From positions 124,001-188,000 of the forward strand of contig NZ_LPVY01000013.1 in NCBI RefSeq assembly GCF_001613805.1: a stretch of DNA of 64,000 bases, written 5' to 3'. The position numbers and the translations under genes are program-made. Under the pieces are notes generated by a model, which saw nothing but the letters and a program-made list of their open reading frames with translations, was not told the DNA's origin and made no database searches. Numbering within the stretch: position 1 is the stretch's first letter; every line of letters starts with the position of its first letter. Below, piece by piece: positions 44,031 to 56,198 of this stretch. This DNA comes from Thalassospira lucentensis. Its GTDB lineage: Bacteria; Pseudomonadota; Alphaproteobacteria; Rhodospirillales; Thalassospiraceae.

Positions 44031-45086
44031 ATGAAGGTGATTGTTACGGGTGGTGCGGGTTTTATCGGGTCGGCGGTTTGTCGGCTTTTGGCAGGGCAAA
44101 AAAAGATCGAGGTATTGAACCTCGACAAGCTGACCTATGCGGCCGATTTGCGCACCGTTGAAAGCGTTTCTTCATTACCCAACTATCGTTTCGTGAAACA
44201 GGATATCTGCAATCGGGTGGAACTTGACCGGATCTTTGAAGATTTTCAACCCGATGCTGTGATGCATCTGGCGGCAGAAAGCCATGTAGACCGTTCGATT
44301 GACGGGCCGTCTGAATTTATTCAGACGAATCTTGTTGGTACATTCACCTTGCTGGAAGCAGCACGGGATTATTTCAACGGCTTATCTGCTGAACGACGGT
44401 CGACTTTCCGGTTTCATCATATTTCGACTGACGAGGTGTATGGTTCGCTTGGGGACGAGGGGCTTTTTACAGAAGAAACCCCCTATGCGCCCAATTCGCC
44501 ATATTCTGCAAGCAAGGCGGGATCGGATCACTTGGTGCGCGCCTGGAATCATACGTATGGGTTGCCGGTGATTATCAGTAATTGTTCGAACAATTACGGG
44601 CCCTATCAATTCCCCGAGAAGCTGATCCCCCTGATGATCCTAAATGTCTTGCATGGCAAGGCGTTGCCGGTTTATGGCGATGGCAAAAACACGCGGGACT
44701 GGCTTCATGTTGAAGACCATGCAGACGCGCTTTTTACCATTTTGACCGAGGGACGAATTGGCGAGAAATACAATGTCGGTGGTTGCAACGAAGTTGCAAA
44801 TATTGACGTCGTGCGCAGCATCTTTGATGTTGTGTCGCGGTTTCAGCCCGATGCTGTGACAGGTGACTTTGAGGCGCAGATTCGGTTCGTGACCGACCGC
44901 CCGGGGCATGACTGGCGGTATGCTATTGATCCATCGAAGATACGCGACGAGCTTGGCTGGGAACCAAAACATAGCTTTGAAAGCGGTCTGGAGCAGACAG
45001 TGAAATGGTATCTGGCAAATCGGGCGTGGTGGGAGCCCATCCTGAAAGATAAATATGCAGGTGAGCGGCTCGGAATGGTGAAATAG
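44031..45086 (+). CDS. rmlB: dTDP-glucose 4,6-dehydratase
   Basis: SDR fold: [10 protein letters not shown] (residues 7-16) binds [13 protein letters not shown] and YSASKAGSD (Tyr-x3-Lys) form the active site. 351 residues. Second step of dTDP-L-rhamnose synthesis. Overlaps or abuts rmlD (TAGTGATG). Confidence 0.94.
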   Translation: MKVIVTGGAGFIGSAVCRLLAGQKKIEVLNLDKLTYAADLRTVESVSSLPNYRFVKQDICNRVELDRIFEDFQPDAVMHLAAESHVDRSIDGPSEFIQTNLVGTFTLLEAARDYFNGLSAERRSTFRFHHISTDEVYGSLGDEGLFTEETPYAPNSPYSASKAGSDHLVRAWNHTYGLPVIISNCSNNYGPYQFPEKLIPLMILNVLHGKALPVYGDGKNTRDWLHVEDHADALFTILTEGRIGEKYNVGGCNEVANIDVVRSIFDVVSRFQPDAVTGDFEAQIRFVTDRPGHDWRYAIDPSKIRDELGWEPKHSFESGLEQTVKWYLANRAWWEPILKDKYAGERLGMVK

Positions 45087-45088
45087 TG

Positions 45089-45991
45089 ATGATTAATGCA
45101 CTTGTCTTTGGCGCAAACGGCCAATTGGGAAGAAGTCTGGCGCTATGTGACGCGACTTTCCCGCAAGTCCGTTTGACACTCTTGGATCGAAGCAAGTGCG
45201 ATTTATCCGATCTGTCGTCTATTGCCGCCGTGATTCGCAACAATGATCCGCAGGTGATCATCAATGCGGCTGCGTATACGGCTGTTGATCTTGCTGAAAA
45301 TGATCGTGATAGCGCCTATCGGGTCAATCGCGATGCCGTTGATATGATGGCCCGTGCTGCCTACGATCTTGATATTCCGCTGATCCATTTTTCAACCGAT
45401 TATGTTTTTGATGGCGCGTCACAGCGCCCATACTGCGAAGATGATCCGGTCGCGCCACTTGGCGTTTACGGTGCCAGCAAACTGGCAGGCGAATGCGCGG
45501 TGAGGGCTGCGGCTAAGCGCCACCTTATTTTGCGCACAGCCTGGGTTTACAGTCCGTTTGGCAAGAATTTCGTGAAAACGATGCTGGGATTAATGGCGCA
45601 ACGTGATGTTCTGACGATTGTGAATGATCAGCATGGATGTCCGACATCGGCAATTGATCTGGCGAATGCGACCTTGCGATTATTACCGGTGATACTTGAT
45701 CCGAATTTTTACGGATTTGGGACCTATCATCTTGTGTCCGATAATCAGATGACATGGTTTGATTTCGCCAAACGTATTCAGGATGCTGCGATTGCGCAGT
45801 TTGGGGCAAATTGGACTGGGAAAAATTGCAGGATTGATCCGGTAAACTCGGATGCCTTTCCAACGATTGCCAAGCGTCCAGCCTATTCCATAATGTCGAC
45901 ACAGAAATTTACCGATACTTTCGGTTATGGGCTGCCTGATATTTCGGAAAGCCTTCCGACATGTTTGAACAACCTTCAAGCGGGCAGATAG
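45089..45991 (+). CDS. rmlD: dTDP-4-dehydrorhamnose reductase
   Basis: GANGQLGRSL near the N terminus binds NADPH; STDYVFDG and YGASKLAGE (Tyr-x3-Lys) are catalytic. About 300 residues. The ATG at 45089 is preferred; a GTG at 45086 overlaps the rmlB stop. Last step of dTDP-rhamnose synthesis. Confidence 0.93.
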   Translation: MINALVFGANGQLGRSLALCDATFPQVRLTLLDRSKCDLSDLSSIAAVIRNNDPQVIINAAAYTAVDLAENDRDSAYRVNRDAVDMMARAAYDLDIPLIHFSTDYVFDGASQRPYCEDDPVAPLGVYGASKLAGECAVRAAAKRHLILRTAWVYSPFGKNFVKTMLGLMAQRDVLTIVNDQHGCPTSAIDLANATLRLLPVILDPNFYGFGTYHLVSDNQMTWFDFAKRIQDAAIAQFGANWTGKNCRIDPVNSDAFPTIAKRPAYSIMSTQKFTDTFGYGLPDISESLPTCLNNLQAGR

Positions 45992-45994
45992 AAA

Positions 45995-46876
45995 ATGCGT
46001 AAAGGCATCATTCTTGCGGGCGGAACCGGATCGCGGTTGCATCCGTCGACAATGGTTGTGTCAAAGCAGCTGTTGCCGGTTTACGACAAGCCAATGGTCT
46101 ATTACCCGCTGACGACATTGATGTTGGCCGGGATCAGGGAAATCCTTTTGATCAGTACGCCGCGCGATTTACCGTTATTTCGTGAGCTGTTGGGTGATGG
46201 TCAGAGGTGGGGGCTTCAGATCGAATATGCCGTTCAGGAAGAGCCCCGCGGTCTTGCCGATGCGTTTCGGGTCGGGGCTGCATTTATCGGCGATGACCCG
46301 TGCTGTCTGGTTCTGGGGGATAACATATTTTTCGGGCATGGCCTGACCGAGCTTCTGGTCAACGCGATGAAGCAGACCACCGGCGCAACGGTTTTTGCCT
46401 ATTATGTGCAGGACCCTGAACGTTACGGTGTCGTCGAATTCGATAACAAGGGAATGGCAAAGGGAATTGAAGAAAAGCCGAAAGAGCCGAAATCGAATTA
46501 TGCCGTGACCGGGATGTATTTCTATGACGCGCAGGTCGTTGAAATCGCAAGATCCATAAAACCATCGGCGCGTGGTGAGCTTGAAATTACCGATGTCAAC
46601 AATGCGTATCTGGAACGTGGGCAGTTGCATGTAGAAAAGATGGGGCGCGGATATGCCTGGCTTGATACAGGAACCCATGGTGCGATGCTTGATGCCGCAA
46701 ACTTTGTTGAAACAGTAGAAAAGCGGCAAAGCCTTAAAATTGCTTGCCCCGAAGAAATAGCATTACGCACAGGCCTAATTGATGAGGGGCAATTTGAAAA
46801 GCTGATTGATGCTTTTGGTGCCAGTTCGTATCGCGACTATCTGCGATCCGTTTTGCGCAGCCTGCATCGGATGTAA
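45995..46876 (+). CDS. rmlA: Glucose-1-phosphate thymidylyltransferase
   Basis: [26 protein letters not shown] (split family signature near residues 9-34) binds dTTP and the sugar phosphate; [11 protein letters not shown] holds the catalytic Asp. 293 residues. First step of dTDP-rhamnose synthesis; 3 bp after rmlD. Confidence 0.95.
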   Translation: MRKGIILAGGTGSRLHPSTMVVSKQLLPVYDKPMVYYPLTTLMLAGIREILLISTPRDLPLFRELLGDGQRWGLQIEYAVQEEPRGLADAFRVGAAFIGDDPCCLVLGDNIFFGHGLTELLVNAMKQTTGATVFAYYVQDPERYGVVEFDNKGMAKGIEEKPKEPKSNYAVTGMYFYDAQVVEIARSIKPSARGELEITDVNNAYLERGQLHVEKMGRGYAWLDTGTHGAMLDAANFVETVEKRQSLKIACPEEIALRTGLIDEGQFEKLIDAFGASSYRDYLRSVLRSLHRM

Positions 46877-46896
46877 TCCCGGGTTTAGCTTCGGTC

Positions 46897-47448
46897 TCAG
46901 ACCATTTTGAGGTAGTCCTTGAACGACATGGCATTGGCATCTTTGGCCGAAAGTACCAACCGGCTTTCATCCATCGGCCAATCAATCGCAAGATCAGGAT
47001 CGTTCCAGAGAATGGCCTGCTCCGCCGATGGGGTGTAAGGGCAGCTTACCTTGTAGACAACTTCCGTATCGGGGGCGAGCGTCAGAAAACCGTGGGCAAA
47101 GCCGCGCGGAACAAAAATCTGGTTCCAGTCATCTGCGTTGATTTCGGCAATAACCGATTTGCCAAGTGTAGGCGAATTGGGGCGAATGTCGACCGCGACA
47201 TCAAGGATGCGGCCACGCAAAACCCGAACGAGTTTATCCTGGGCAAATGGTTCGCGCTGAAAATGCAGGCCACGCAAAACACCAGCGGTTTTTGACAGCG
47301 AATGATTGTCTTGGACGAAGCCTTGGGTAATCCCGGCTTTTGCAAACACTTCCTGATTATAGGTTTCAGAAAAGAAGCCCCGCTCGTCTTCGAATTTTTT
47401 CGGGAACAGCAATTTTACCTCGGGGATTTCCAGAGATTCAAGCTTCAT
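46897..47448 (-). CDS. rmlC: dTDP-4-dehydrorhamnose 3,5-epimerase
   Basis: Cupin with FEDERGFFSETYN, GVLRGLHFQ (catalytic His) and FAHGFLTL. 183 residues from the ATG at 47448, which has AAGG upstream. It is on the opposite strand and converges with rmlA, so the four rhamnose genes are not one operon here. Confidence 0.94.
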   Translation of the reverse strand: MKLESLEIPEVKLLFPKKFEDERGFFSETYNQEVFAKAGITQGFVQDNHSLSKTAGVLRGLHFQREPFAQDKLVRVLRGRILDVAVDIRPNSPTLGKSVIAEINADDWNQIFVPRGFAHGFLTLAPDTEVVYKVSCPYTPSAEQAILWNDPDLAIDWPMDESRLVLSAKDANAMSFKDYLKMV

Positions 47449-47780
47449 AGAATCACCTTTTTGGAAGGGGGGCAAACCATAGGCCAGCGTTCCGGTCGGG
47501 CCAATGTTCAACAATACGAATATCTCACTTAACATAACTTATAAAGATGCTTGGGACCTTGGTTGAAACAAAATCCCGGAAAGCATCTACCAGGGGGGAT
47601 GACAGATATGAGGAATGACGTCACAATATTGCCCTTTGTCATGAGACTGCGCGCGTGATAGGGATATTTCACCGAAATGATCATGCTGCGGTGCGCGGGC
47701 GAAGTGCGCCGATTTAATTCTCGCAAGTGCGAGAAAATCCCTGAAATCATGACATTTTTGCGTCCTTTTGCTCTCTTCTG

Positions 47781-47809
47781 TTGACAAAATCCGATAGGTT
47801 CAATACATG
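47781..47809 (+). promoter_or_regulatory. Candidate housekeeping promoter of groESL
   Basis: TTGACA (47781-47786) with 17 bp to TACATG (47804-47809), which matches the -10 consensus only in part. It sits directly before CIRCE. Confidence 0.55.
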
Positions 47810-47812
47810 CTG

Positions 47813-47839
47813 TTAGCACTCGCCGGGGGTGAGTGCTAA
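47813..47839. promoter_or_regulatory. CIRCE element (HrcA operator)
   Basis: Exact TTAGCACTC - 9 nt - GAGTGCTAA, 65 bp before groS. HrcA repressor should bind here and release on heat shock. Confidence 0.97.
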
Positions 47840-47903
47840 TACGGGCTCATCCCGGTTAGTTTTGTACTTAATCGAGCCATATTTAAACACGGAGTTGTCT
47901 AAC

Positions 47904-48191
47904 ATGAAGTTCCGTCCGTTACATGATCGTGTGCTGGTGCGTCGTGTCGAATCCGACACCAAGACTGCCGGTGGCATCATTATCCCGGATACCGCGAAAG
48001 AAAAACCGCAGGAAGGCGAGATCATCGCTGTCGGTTCCGGTGTTCGCAAAGAAGACGGCTCGCTTGTCGCGCTTGACGTCAAGGCTGGTGACAAGGTTCT
48101 GTTCGGCAAATGGTCGGGCACCGAAGTCAAGGTCGATGGCGAAGAGCTGCTGATCATGAAAGAGTCTGACATTATGGGCATCATGGAATAA
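47904..48191 (+). CDS. groS: Co-chaperonin GroES
   Basis: 95 residues beginning [16 protein letters not shown], with the mobile loop [15 protein letters not shown] and C-terminal [16 protein letters not shown] end. Caps GroEL. The start at 47904 is set by homology; the frame is open upstream. 59 bp before groL. Confidence 0.97.
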   Translation: MKFRPLHDRVLVRRVESDTKTAGGIIIPDTAKEKPQEGEIIAVGSGVRKEDGSLVALDVKAGDKVLFGKWSGTEVKVDGEELLIMKESDIMGIME

Positions 48192-48235
48192 GTCAGCCCT
48201 CTGGTGACTTAAATCCACGTTCATCCGTCTCATAG

Positions 48236-49906
<1,671 letters not shown>

Positions 49907-49940
49907 GCTTTACCACCAACCGACCTTCTCACTACGGAAA

Positions 49941-49965
49941 GGGCCTCGCACTGCGAGGCCCTTTT
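49941..49965 (+). terminator. Rho-independent terminator after groL
   Basis: Stem GGGCCTCGC / GCGAGGCCC, 3-nt loop, then TTTTT. Confidence 0.92.
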
Positions 49966-50027
49966 TGTTTCGGTATCGATTGAGATAAAATCCCCGCAAG
50001 CAGATAGGATGGCAGGGGTTTTCCGGA

Positions 50028-51122
50028 TTAACCGAACAGTTTTTTCAGCGTTCTTGGCTGACAGCGCAGATACTGATTGGCAGCCTTGACCTCGGCACCA
50101 AGTGCTGCGGCAGCATGCCAGGGCCAGCGTGGGTCATAGAGTATGCCGCGCGCAAGCGCTATGGCATCGGCCTGACCGGTGAAGACGATGGCTTCTGCCT
50201 GTTCTGGTTCCGTGATCAGGCCAACCGCGATGGTGATCATGCCGGTTTCCGATTTGATGCGTTCCGCAAAGGGAACCTGATAGTTCGGACCAAGGGGGAT
50301 TTTCTGGTCAATGTGAAGACCGCCGGATGATACATCGATAAAATCGCAGCCGCGTTCCTTGAGGACGCGTGCCAGTTGGACGCTTTGGTCAATATCCCAG
50401 CCGCCCTCGACCCAGTCGGATGCCGAAATGCGAATGCCGACCGGTTTGGAAGGATCGAACGCGGCGCGAACTGCATCATAAACCTCGATCACGATCCGCA
50501 TGCGGTTTTCAAGCGACCCGCCATAGTCATCCTGGCGTTTGTTGGAATGCGGCGACAGGAATTGATGCAGCAAATAGCCATGTGCCGCATGGACCTCGAT
50601 CGCGTCAATACCAAGGCGATCCGCACGCTTTGTAGCGTCCGTGAAGCTCTGAACGATTTCTCGAATGCGTGACGTGCTTAGTGCTTCGGGTTCTGGATCA
50701 CCTGCACGGAACGGAACTGTAGACGGTGCAACAACCTGCCAGCCATTTTTGTGATCTGGCGCGATGGCGCCGCCGCCATCCCAGGGCTTTTCGCAGGATG
50801 CCTTGCGTCCGGCATGGGCCAGTTGAATGGCAATCGGCATGTCGGAATGGCTGCGCACAGCGGTAATGGTTTTGCCAAGAGCTGCTTCGGTTTCATCATC
50901 CCACAATCCAACATCACCATAGGTAATGCGACCTTCCGGTTCGATTGCGGTGGCTTCTATAATCAGAAGGCCGGCGCCTGATTGGGCCAAATTGCCCAGA
51001 TGCATGTCATGCCATGCGGTAAACTTTCCGTTCTCGGCGGAATACTGGCACATCGGTGCGATGACAATGCGGTTTTCCAGTTCAAGCTTGCCAATGGAGA
51101 GCGGCGTAAAAAGGTGGCTCAT
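50028..51122 (-). CDS. NADH:flavin oxidoreductase, Old Yellow Enzyme family (YqjM-like)
   Basis: FMN-binding TIM barrel of 364 residues. Motifs: APMCQYSA near the N terminus (Cys as in YqjM-type enzymes), HAGRKAS, HAAHGYLLHQFLSPHSN (catalytic His region) and YGGSLENR. Reduces activated C=C bonds in electrophiles. The start at 51122 has AGGA about 7 nt upstream and matches homologues. Confidence 0.92.
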   Translation of the reverse strand: MSHLFTPLSIGKLELENRIVIAPMCQYSAENGKFTAWHDMHLGNLAQSGAGLLIIEATAIEPEGRITYGDVGLWDDETEAALGKTITAVRSHSDMPIAIQLAHAGRKASCEKPWDGGGAIAPDHKNGWQVVAPSTVPFRAGDPEPEALSTSRIREIVQSFTDATKRADRLGIDAIEVHAAHGYLLHQFLSPHSNKRQDDYGGSLENRMRIVIEVYDAVRAAFDPSKPVGIRISASDWVEGGWDIDQSVQLARVLKERGCDFIDVSSGGLHIDQKIPLGPNYQVPFAERIKSETGMITIAVGLITEPEQAEAIVFTGQADAIALARGILYDPRWPWHAAAALGAEVKAANQYLRCQPRTLKKLFG

Positions 51123-51431
51123 GGAGGTGTCCTGTATCAGTGGGGGCAGGGGTTTCTGCCGACAATGGCATGAAGCTAGTTGGAAATTGCTGATCGCGCC
51201 ATAGGGACCCAAGGGTTTTCCGTCTTGTGGAATGATCGGGCAGATAATGGCAGGGAGGATGGTGAAGTAAGGTGCAAAAATTTTTTCAAAAAAATGCGCG
51301 CGCCTACTTGCGGAAAAATCGCCCTGATCTATTTGTTGAATTGAAGGGCCATGGTGGCCTTGTACGCGTCAGGGTTGCAGCATGACTGGACCTGCGACGC
51401 AAGAACTACCTGTCTGTTTAGGAGGGTAATT
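51123..51431. other. Intergenic region with heat-shock promoter
   Basis: Between the OYE gene and hsp20. It holds a likely RpoH promoter and the hsp20 leader of about 90 nt. No gene seen. Confidence 0.6.
51307..51334 (+). promoter_or_regulatory. Candidate RpoH (sigma-32) promoter of hsp20
   Basis: CTTG, 18 nt, CTATTT, close to the alphaproteobacterial RpoH pattern (CTTG, 17-18 nt, CYTATNT). It would give a leader of about 90 nt. Confidence 0.55.
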
Positions 51432-51935
51432 ATGACTGGTCTTCAGACTGTAAATGGTACTGCTCGTCGTTTGGCTTCGCGTCCGGCATATGGTGATCCG
51501 TTTGGTGTTTTCGGACGTGATTTTGATCGTATGATCGGCTCGATCTTTGGACGTGACGGGCTTGTGAATTCTGCCGATACAAATGGCAATGAAGCGCCGC
51601 AAAAGCTTTTGACCCCGCGTATCGATGTCCATGAGACCGATGACAATATCGAACTTTCCGCCGAACTCCCGGGTGTTGAACAGCGCGATGTTGATGTCTC
51701 GGTGCTTGAAGGTGTCCTGACGATTACGGGTGAAAAGAAATCAACCCGTGAAAGCAATGATGGTGCCCGCGTTGTCGAACGCACCTATGGCAGCTTCAAA
51801 CGTTCATTCCGTCTGCCCGATAGCGTCGATGCAGACAAGATTGCGGCATCGTTCAAGAACGGTGTCCTAACACTAACTCTCCCTAAAGTAGCGGAAGTGA
51901 AGCCGGAGCCGCGCAAGATCGCGATTTCGGGCTAA
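51432..51935 (+). CDS. Small heat shock protein, Hsp20/alpha-crystallin family
   Basis: 167 residues. The alpha-crystallin domain spans about 55-150 with DNIELSAELPGVEQRDVDV and the C-terminal GVLTLTLPK; an IAI-type C-terminal motif (KIAISG) follows. GGAGGG lies 5 nt before the ATG. Holds unfolding proteins under stress; resembles HspA/IbpA. Confidence 0.94.
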   Translation: MTGLQTVNGTARRLASRPAYGDPFGVFGRDFDRMIGSIFGRDGLVNSADTNGNEAPQKLLTPRIDVHETDDNIELSAELPGVEQRDVDVSVLEGVLTITGEKKSTRESNDGARVVERTYGSFKRSFRLPDSVDADKIAASFKNGVLTLTLPKVAEVKPEPRKIAISG

Positions 51936-51965
51936 GTTTTGCCTCAACCTTGATGAAGCACCTGA

Positions 51966-51994
51966 ACGGGCGGAGAAATCCGCCCGTCTTTTTT
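51966..51994 (+). terminator. Rho-independent terminator after hsp20
   Basis: Stem ACGGGCGGA / TCCGCCCGT with GAAA loop, then C and a run of T. Confidence 0.92.
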
Positions 51995-52016
51995 GTTTCC
52001 AGTCACATGGCGATGG

Positions 52017-53120
52017 TCAGTGAGCCGTGCAGCAATCCATCGGCATTTCAAACACACCGGTTTTATCAAAGGCTTCGAGGGCCGCATACCAAGGTGCAAG
52101 GTCGATACCCTGTCTGGCGATCCAGTCCGGGTTGTAATAGGTGTCGCGATAGCGGTCACCGCCATCACACAGCAGGGTCACGACCGATCCGGTCTCACCG
52201 GCCTTTTTCATCTGACTGATCAGTGACAGGGTGGCGATCAGGTTAGTGCCGGTCGACCCGCCACAACGACGGCCCATGTGTCTTTCGAGATATTGCAGGG
52301 CGGCAAAACTGCCGGCATCAGGCACCCGGATCATGTGATCAACCACAGTCGGGTTGAAACTGGGTTCGACCCGGGGGCGGCCGATGCCTTCGACGCGCGA
52401 TGCTTTTTCCCCGGTGATATCGCATTTACCGGTTTCGTAAGCATCATAGAAAACCGAGTTTTCCGGGTCGGCGACGCAAAGTTCGCATCCCATGCCAAGG
52501 ATCTGTCCGTAACGGATATAGCGGCCGATGGTCGAAGATGTCCCGCCCGTACCGGCACCGACCACGATCCAGCGCGGAACCGGATGGGGTTCGCGTTTGA
52601 GCTGATCAAAGATACTTTCGGCGATATTGTTGTTGCCTCGCCAATCGGTTGCGCGTTCGGCATAGGTGAACTGATCCATGTAATGGCCGCCCAGCTCGCG
52701 CGCGAGGCGCTGTGATTCGGCATAAATCTGACCGCTGTAATCGACCAAGTGGCTTTCGCCACCATAAAAGGCGATCTGATCGATTTTCTGCTGCGACGTT
52801 GATTTAGGCATCACGGCAATGAAGCGCAGCCCCAGAAGGCGGGCAAAATAGGCTTCGGACACGGCAGTGGAGCCGCTTGATGCCTCGATGATCGGGGTGT
52901 CTTTGGATATCCAGCCATTGCAAAGGCCATACAGGAACAACGAGCGCGCCAGACGGTGTTTCAGGCTGCCGGAAGGATGGGTCGATTCATCCTTCAGGTA
53001 AAGCCCTATGCCATCAAGTGACGGCAGATCAAGACGGATCAGATGGGTGTCGGCAGACCGGTTGAAGTCCGCTTCGATGATGTTGATGGCATCAGCCACC
53101 CATTGGCGATCGTAGCTCAT
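52017..53120 (-). CDS. PLP-dependent cysteine synthase-family enzyme, Cds1-like
   Basis: Fold type II PLP enzyme with the Schiff-base Lys in [11 protein letters not shown] (about residue 54), the [10 protein letters not shown] loop and the phosphate-binding [10 protein letters not shown]. 367 residues. The pattern [21 protein letters not shown] matches L-cysteine desulfhydrase Cds1 rather than CysK, so it probably degrades cysteine to H2S, pyruvate and ammonia; synthase activity cannot be excluded. Confidence 0.82.
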   Translation of the reverse strand: MSYDRQWVADAINIIEADFNRSADTHLIRLDLPSLDGIGLYLKDESTHPSGSLKHRLARSLFLYGLCNGWISKDTPIIEASSGSTAVSEAYFARLLGLRFIAVMPKSTSQQKIDQIAFYGGESHLVDYSGQIYAESQRLARELGGHYMDQFTYAERATDWRGNNNIAESIFDQLKREPHPVPRWIVVGAGTGGTSSTIGRYIRYGQILGMGCELCVADPENSVFYDAYETGKCDITGEKASRVEGIGRPRVEPSFNPTVVDHMIRVPDAGSFAALQYLERHMGRRCGGSTGTNLIATLSLISQMKKAGETGSVVTLLCDGGDRYRDTYYNPDWIARQGIDLAPWYAALEAFDKTGVFEMPMDCCTAH

Positions 53121-53304
53121 GAAAAGTCCTGTATTTCTGTTTGGCGCTGGTGACGCGGATCATTGAAGGTTTCTTGATGTAGGCGATTATTATACAGAAA
53201 ACTACCGTAAATTTTACGAATAAGCTTGCTAACACTTTTTTCAAAGCTAACCTCTAGAATAGAGTTTAGCGATTCTTCCATTTTATCCGGGTGATCTGGT
53301 TACC

Positions 53305-53607
53305 ATGGCCAATAACGACGACGATCCCTTTGCCAAACGTCATGCCGCATCTGAAATCGGGGCGGCGTATGATGTGCCGGTACGCGTATCGACGGTGATC
53401 GGCAAAAGCCAGATACAGGTCGCGCAATTGATGCGCCTGACCCGTGGTGCTGTACTTGAACTGGATCGCAAGGTCGGGGAACCGGTTGATATTTACGTCA
53501 ATAACAGGCTGGTGGCGCGCGGCGAACTTGTCGTTGTTGATGAAAACCTTGGCGTAACGATCACCGAAGTTGTCAAGTCCGGCACTATTATCGAGACCCA
53601 TCACTAG
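53305..53607 (+). CDS. fliN: Flagellar motor switch protein FliN
   Basis: 100 residues, one SpoA domain: VPVRVSTVIGKSQIQVAQLM, then GAVLELDRKVGEPVDIYVN and ARGELVVVDENLGVTIT. Part of the C ring that switches motor rotation. No other flagellar gene is nearby, so it is an isolated copy, followed by its own terminator. Confidence 0.93.
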   Translation: MANNDDDPFAKRHAASEIGAAYDVPVRVSTVIGKSQIQVAQLMRLTRGAVLELDRKVGEPVDIYVNNRLVARGELVVVDENLGVTITEVVKSGTIIETHH

Positions 53608-53639
53608 GCCATTTCCGGATAAATTCCAAATGGCTGCTG

Positions 53640-53670
53640 ACCACCGGATTTATTCAAACCGGTGGTTTTT
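53640..53670 (+). terminator. Rho-independent terminator after fliN
   Basis: Stem ACCACCGG / CCGGTGGT followed by a T run. Confidence 0.88.
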
Positions 53671-53811
53671 TATTTTTTTCCAAACGCTTGTTGGAACCGG
53701 GATGCGCGTTTGCACGTTTCCGAATGAGTGCCAATATTGCCTTTAGCCTGCCATCTTGTGGCCAAAGGCTGTGTTGGTATGTCCCGCTTTTTGTGCAACG
53801 AGGACAATCTC

Positions 53812-56148
53812 ATGATCAATATTCTGACATCCGGGTTGATGGCTTTGATCGGATTGGCGCTTGGTGCAGGTGGCGTCTGGCTGATTTTGCTGGGCGGTAG
53901 CTGGTATTATGCGCTGGCCGGATTGGCGTTTCTGATTGCCGCAGCCCTATCATTTGCAAAGCGCCCTGTCGTTTTACCGTTTTACGCCCTCTTCATGCTT
54001 GCAAGCCTTGGCTGGGCTGTTTGGGAAGTCGGGTTTGACTGGTGGCAATTGGGGCCGCGTGGTGGTTTGACCGTCCTGATCGGTGTGTGGCTGGCAATGC
54101 CGGTCTATCGCAAGACACTTTCGGTCGGACAGCCGGTGCCGGAAGTGAAGCCGGCACGATCATTCGTTCTGGAAGGCAGTGTTGTCCTGGCAATTGTCGT
54201 TGCTGTGTATTCAATGATGAATAATCCCAACGCGATCGAAGGCCAGCTTAATAACACCCCGGTCGTCAGTAACCCGGATCTGGGCGGCGATGTTCCGGCA
54301 GGCGATTGGCATCAATATGGACGTACGCCTTATGGGCAACGTTATTCGCCACTTGATCAGATCAATGCCGATAACGTTGCGACCCTTGAACAGGCCTGGG
54401 TCTTTCAGACCGGCGATGTAAGGCGGTCCGAGGATGTGCCTGAAACAACCTATCAGGTGACGCCACTTAAGATCAAAGACACGCTTTATCTTTGCACACC
54501 GCATAGCTGGGCAATAGCGATTGATGCTAAAACCGGGCAGGAAAAATGGCGGTTCAATCCAGAGGTCCCCGACAATACGGACCGACAGCATCAAACATGT
54601 CGAGGAGTAACTTATTATCAGGATAGCGCGCTGGCTGCGGATGCGCCCTGTGCATCACGGGTATATCTGCCGACATCGGATGCGCGTCTGATTGCCCTTG
54701 ATGCCAATAACGGCGAGGTTTGCCCGGACTTTGGTGATCAGGGGACCGTGCATCTGGAAGAAGGTATGCCTTATAACCCGGCCGGATATTATTATTCGAC
54801 CTCGCCGCCGGTTATTGCCGACGGCAAGATCATTATTGGCGGGGCGGTGAATGACAATTATTCGACCAAATCGCAGTCTGGTGTCATTCGTGCTTATGAC
54901 GTTGATAGTGGGGAATTGATCTGGAATTGGGATTCCGGCAATCCGGAACAAACTGAACCAATTCCCGAAGGTCAGACCTATACCGCCAATTCGCCCAATA
55001 GCTGGTCGGTGTCGAGTGCTGACGAGGACCTCGGCATGATCTATGTGCCGCTTGGCAACAAAGTGCCCGATCAACTGGGCATGGGGCGCAGCGAAGAAGT
55101 AGAAACCTATTCATCCTCGATCGTTGCGCTTAGCCTTGAAACCGGGCAGGTTCAGTGGGTACGCCAGACGGTGCATCATGACCTTTGGGATATGGATGTT
55201 CCGGCGCAGCCCGCGTTGCTTGATATCACCACAGACGATGGTGAAAATGTCCCGGCACTTGTCGGGCCGACCAAGCAGGGGGATATCTATGTCCTTGATC
55301 GCCGGACGGGTGAGCCGATCATTCCGGTGAAAGAGGTTCCGGCCCCGGGGGGCGCCATTCCGGAAGATTTCACCGCGCCGACACAGTCGGTTTCGGATCT
55401 TACCTTCATGCCTGAACCGCTGACGGAAAAGGATATGTGGGGCATTACGCTGTTTGATCAGCTGGCATGTCGCATTCAGTTCCATCAGTTGAAATATGAA
55501 GGCCGTTACACCCCGCCTTCTTTGGAAGGGACGCTGGTTTATCCCGGCAACTTCGGCACATTCAATTGGGGCAGTGTGGCGATTGATCCGGAAAAACAGA
55601 TCATGTTCGGCATGCCAACATATCTTGCTTTCACATCGCAACTGATCCCGCGCGACGAAGTGCCGCCGCGCGGTACGGAAAAGGCCAGCGAGATGGGAAT
55701 CAACCGCAATGAAGGTGCGCCTTATGCAGTCAGTATGGGACCGTTCCTGTCACCAGTTGGCGTACCGTGCCAAGCTCCGCCATGGGGCTATGTCGCGGGC
55801 GCGGACCTTCGCACTGGCGAGGTTGTTTACAAGCATAAAAACGGTACGGTCGAGGATATGACGCCCCTGCCATTGCCGTTCAAGCTTGGTGTGCCAGGCA
55901 TCGGGGGCCCGATCATCACCAAGGGTGGTGTGGCGTTTCTTGGTGCGGCGGTTGATAACTACTTTCGTGCCTATGACGTCACTACGGGCAAGCAGCTTTG
56001 GGAAACGCGACTGCCCGCTGGCGGGCAGTCAACACCGATGACCTACACCACAGATGACGGTACGCAATATGTGCTGATCGTTGCTGGTGGGCATGGTTCC
56101 ATCGGGACCAAGGCCGGTGATTACGTGATGGCCTACAAGCTGCCCTAA
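53812..56148 (+). CDS. gcd: Membrane-bound PQQ-dependent glucose dehydrogenase
   Basis: Five N-terminal membrane helices (about residues 1-120) anchor a periplasmic eight-bladed propeller. DWHQYGRTPYGQRYSPL opens the PQQ domain and VHHDLWDMDVPAQP is the family signature. 778 residues from the ATG at 53812, which has GAGG 8 nt upstream. Oxidises glucose to gluconolactone and feeds ubiquinone. No pqq biosynthesis genes are in the window. Quinate/shikimate specificity is less likely. Confidence 0.88.
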   Translation: MINILTSGLMALIGLALGAGGVWLILLGGSWYYALAGLAFLIAAALSFAKRPVVLPFYALFMLASLGWAVWEVGFDWWQLGPRGGLTVLIGVWLAMPVYRKTLSVGQPVPEVKPARSFVLEGSVVLAIVVAVYSMMNNPNAIEGQLNNTPVVSNPDLGGDVPAGDWHQYGRTPYGQRYSPLDQINADNVATLEQAWVFQTGDVRRSEDVPETTYQVTPLKIKDTLYLCTPHSWAIAIDAKTGQEKWRFNPEVPDNTDRQHQTCRGVTYYQDSALAADAPCASRVYLPTSDARLIALDANNGEVCPDFGDQGTVHLEEGMPYNPAGYYYSTSPPVIADGKIIIGGAVNDNYSTKSQSGVIRAYDVDSGELIWNWDSGNPEQTEPIPEGQTYTANSPNSWSVSSADEDLGMIYVPLGNKVPDQLGMGRSEEVETYSSSIVALSLETGQVQWVRQTVHHDLWDMDVPAQPALLDITTDDGENVPALVGPTKQGDIYVLDRRTGEPIIPVKEVPAPGGAIPEDFTAPTQSVSDLTFMPEPLTEKDMWGITLFDQLACRIQFHQLKYEGRYTPPSLEGTLVYPGNFGTFNWGSVAIDPEKQIMFGMPTYLAFTSQLIPRDEVPPRGTEKASEMGINRNEGAPYAVSMGPFLSPVGVPCQAPPWGYVAGADLRTGEVVYKHKNGTVEDMTPLPLPFKLGVPGIGGPIITKGGVAFLGAAVDNYFRAYDVTTGKQLWETRLPAGGQSTPMTYTTDDGTQYVLIVAGGHGSIGTKAGDYVMAYKLP

Positions 56149-56167
56149 GCATGTTTTGAGTATCTGC

Positions 56168-56198
56168 AAAAAGCGCCCGGTTTGTCCGGGCGCTTTTT
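56168..56198 (+). terminator. Rho-independent terminator after gcd
   Basis: Stem AAGCGCCCGG / CCGGGCGCTT with TTTGT loop and a TTT tail. Confidence 0.92.

Larger units (their letters stand above)
47449..47903. other. Intergenic region between rmlC and groS
   Basis: Holds the rmlC promoter, a 7-bp hairpin TTCTCGC / GCGAGAA at 47718-47735, and the groESL promoter with its CIRCE element. No coding frame was accepted. Confidence 0.6.
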
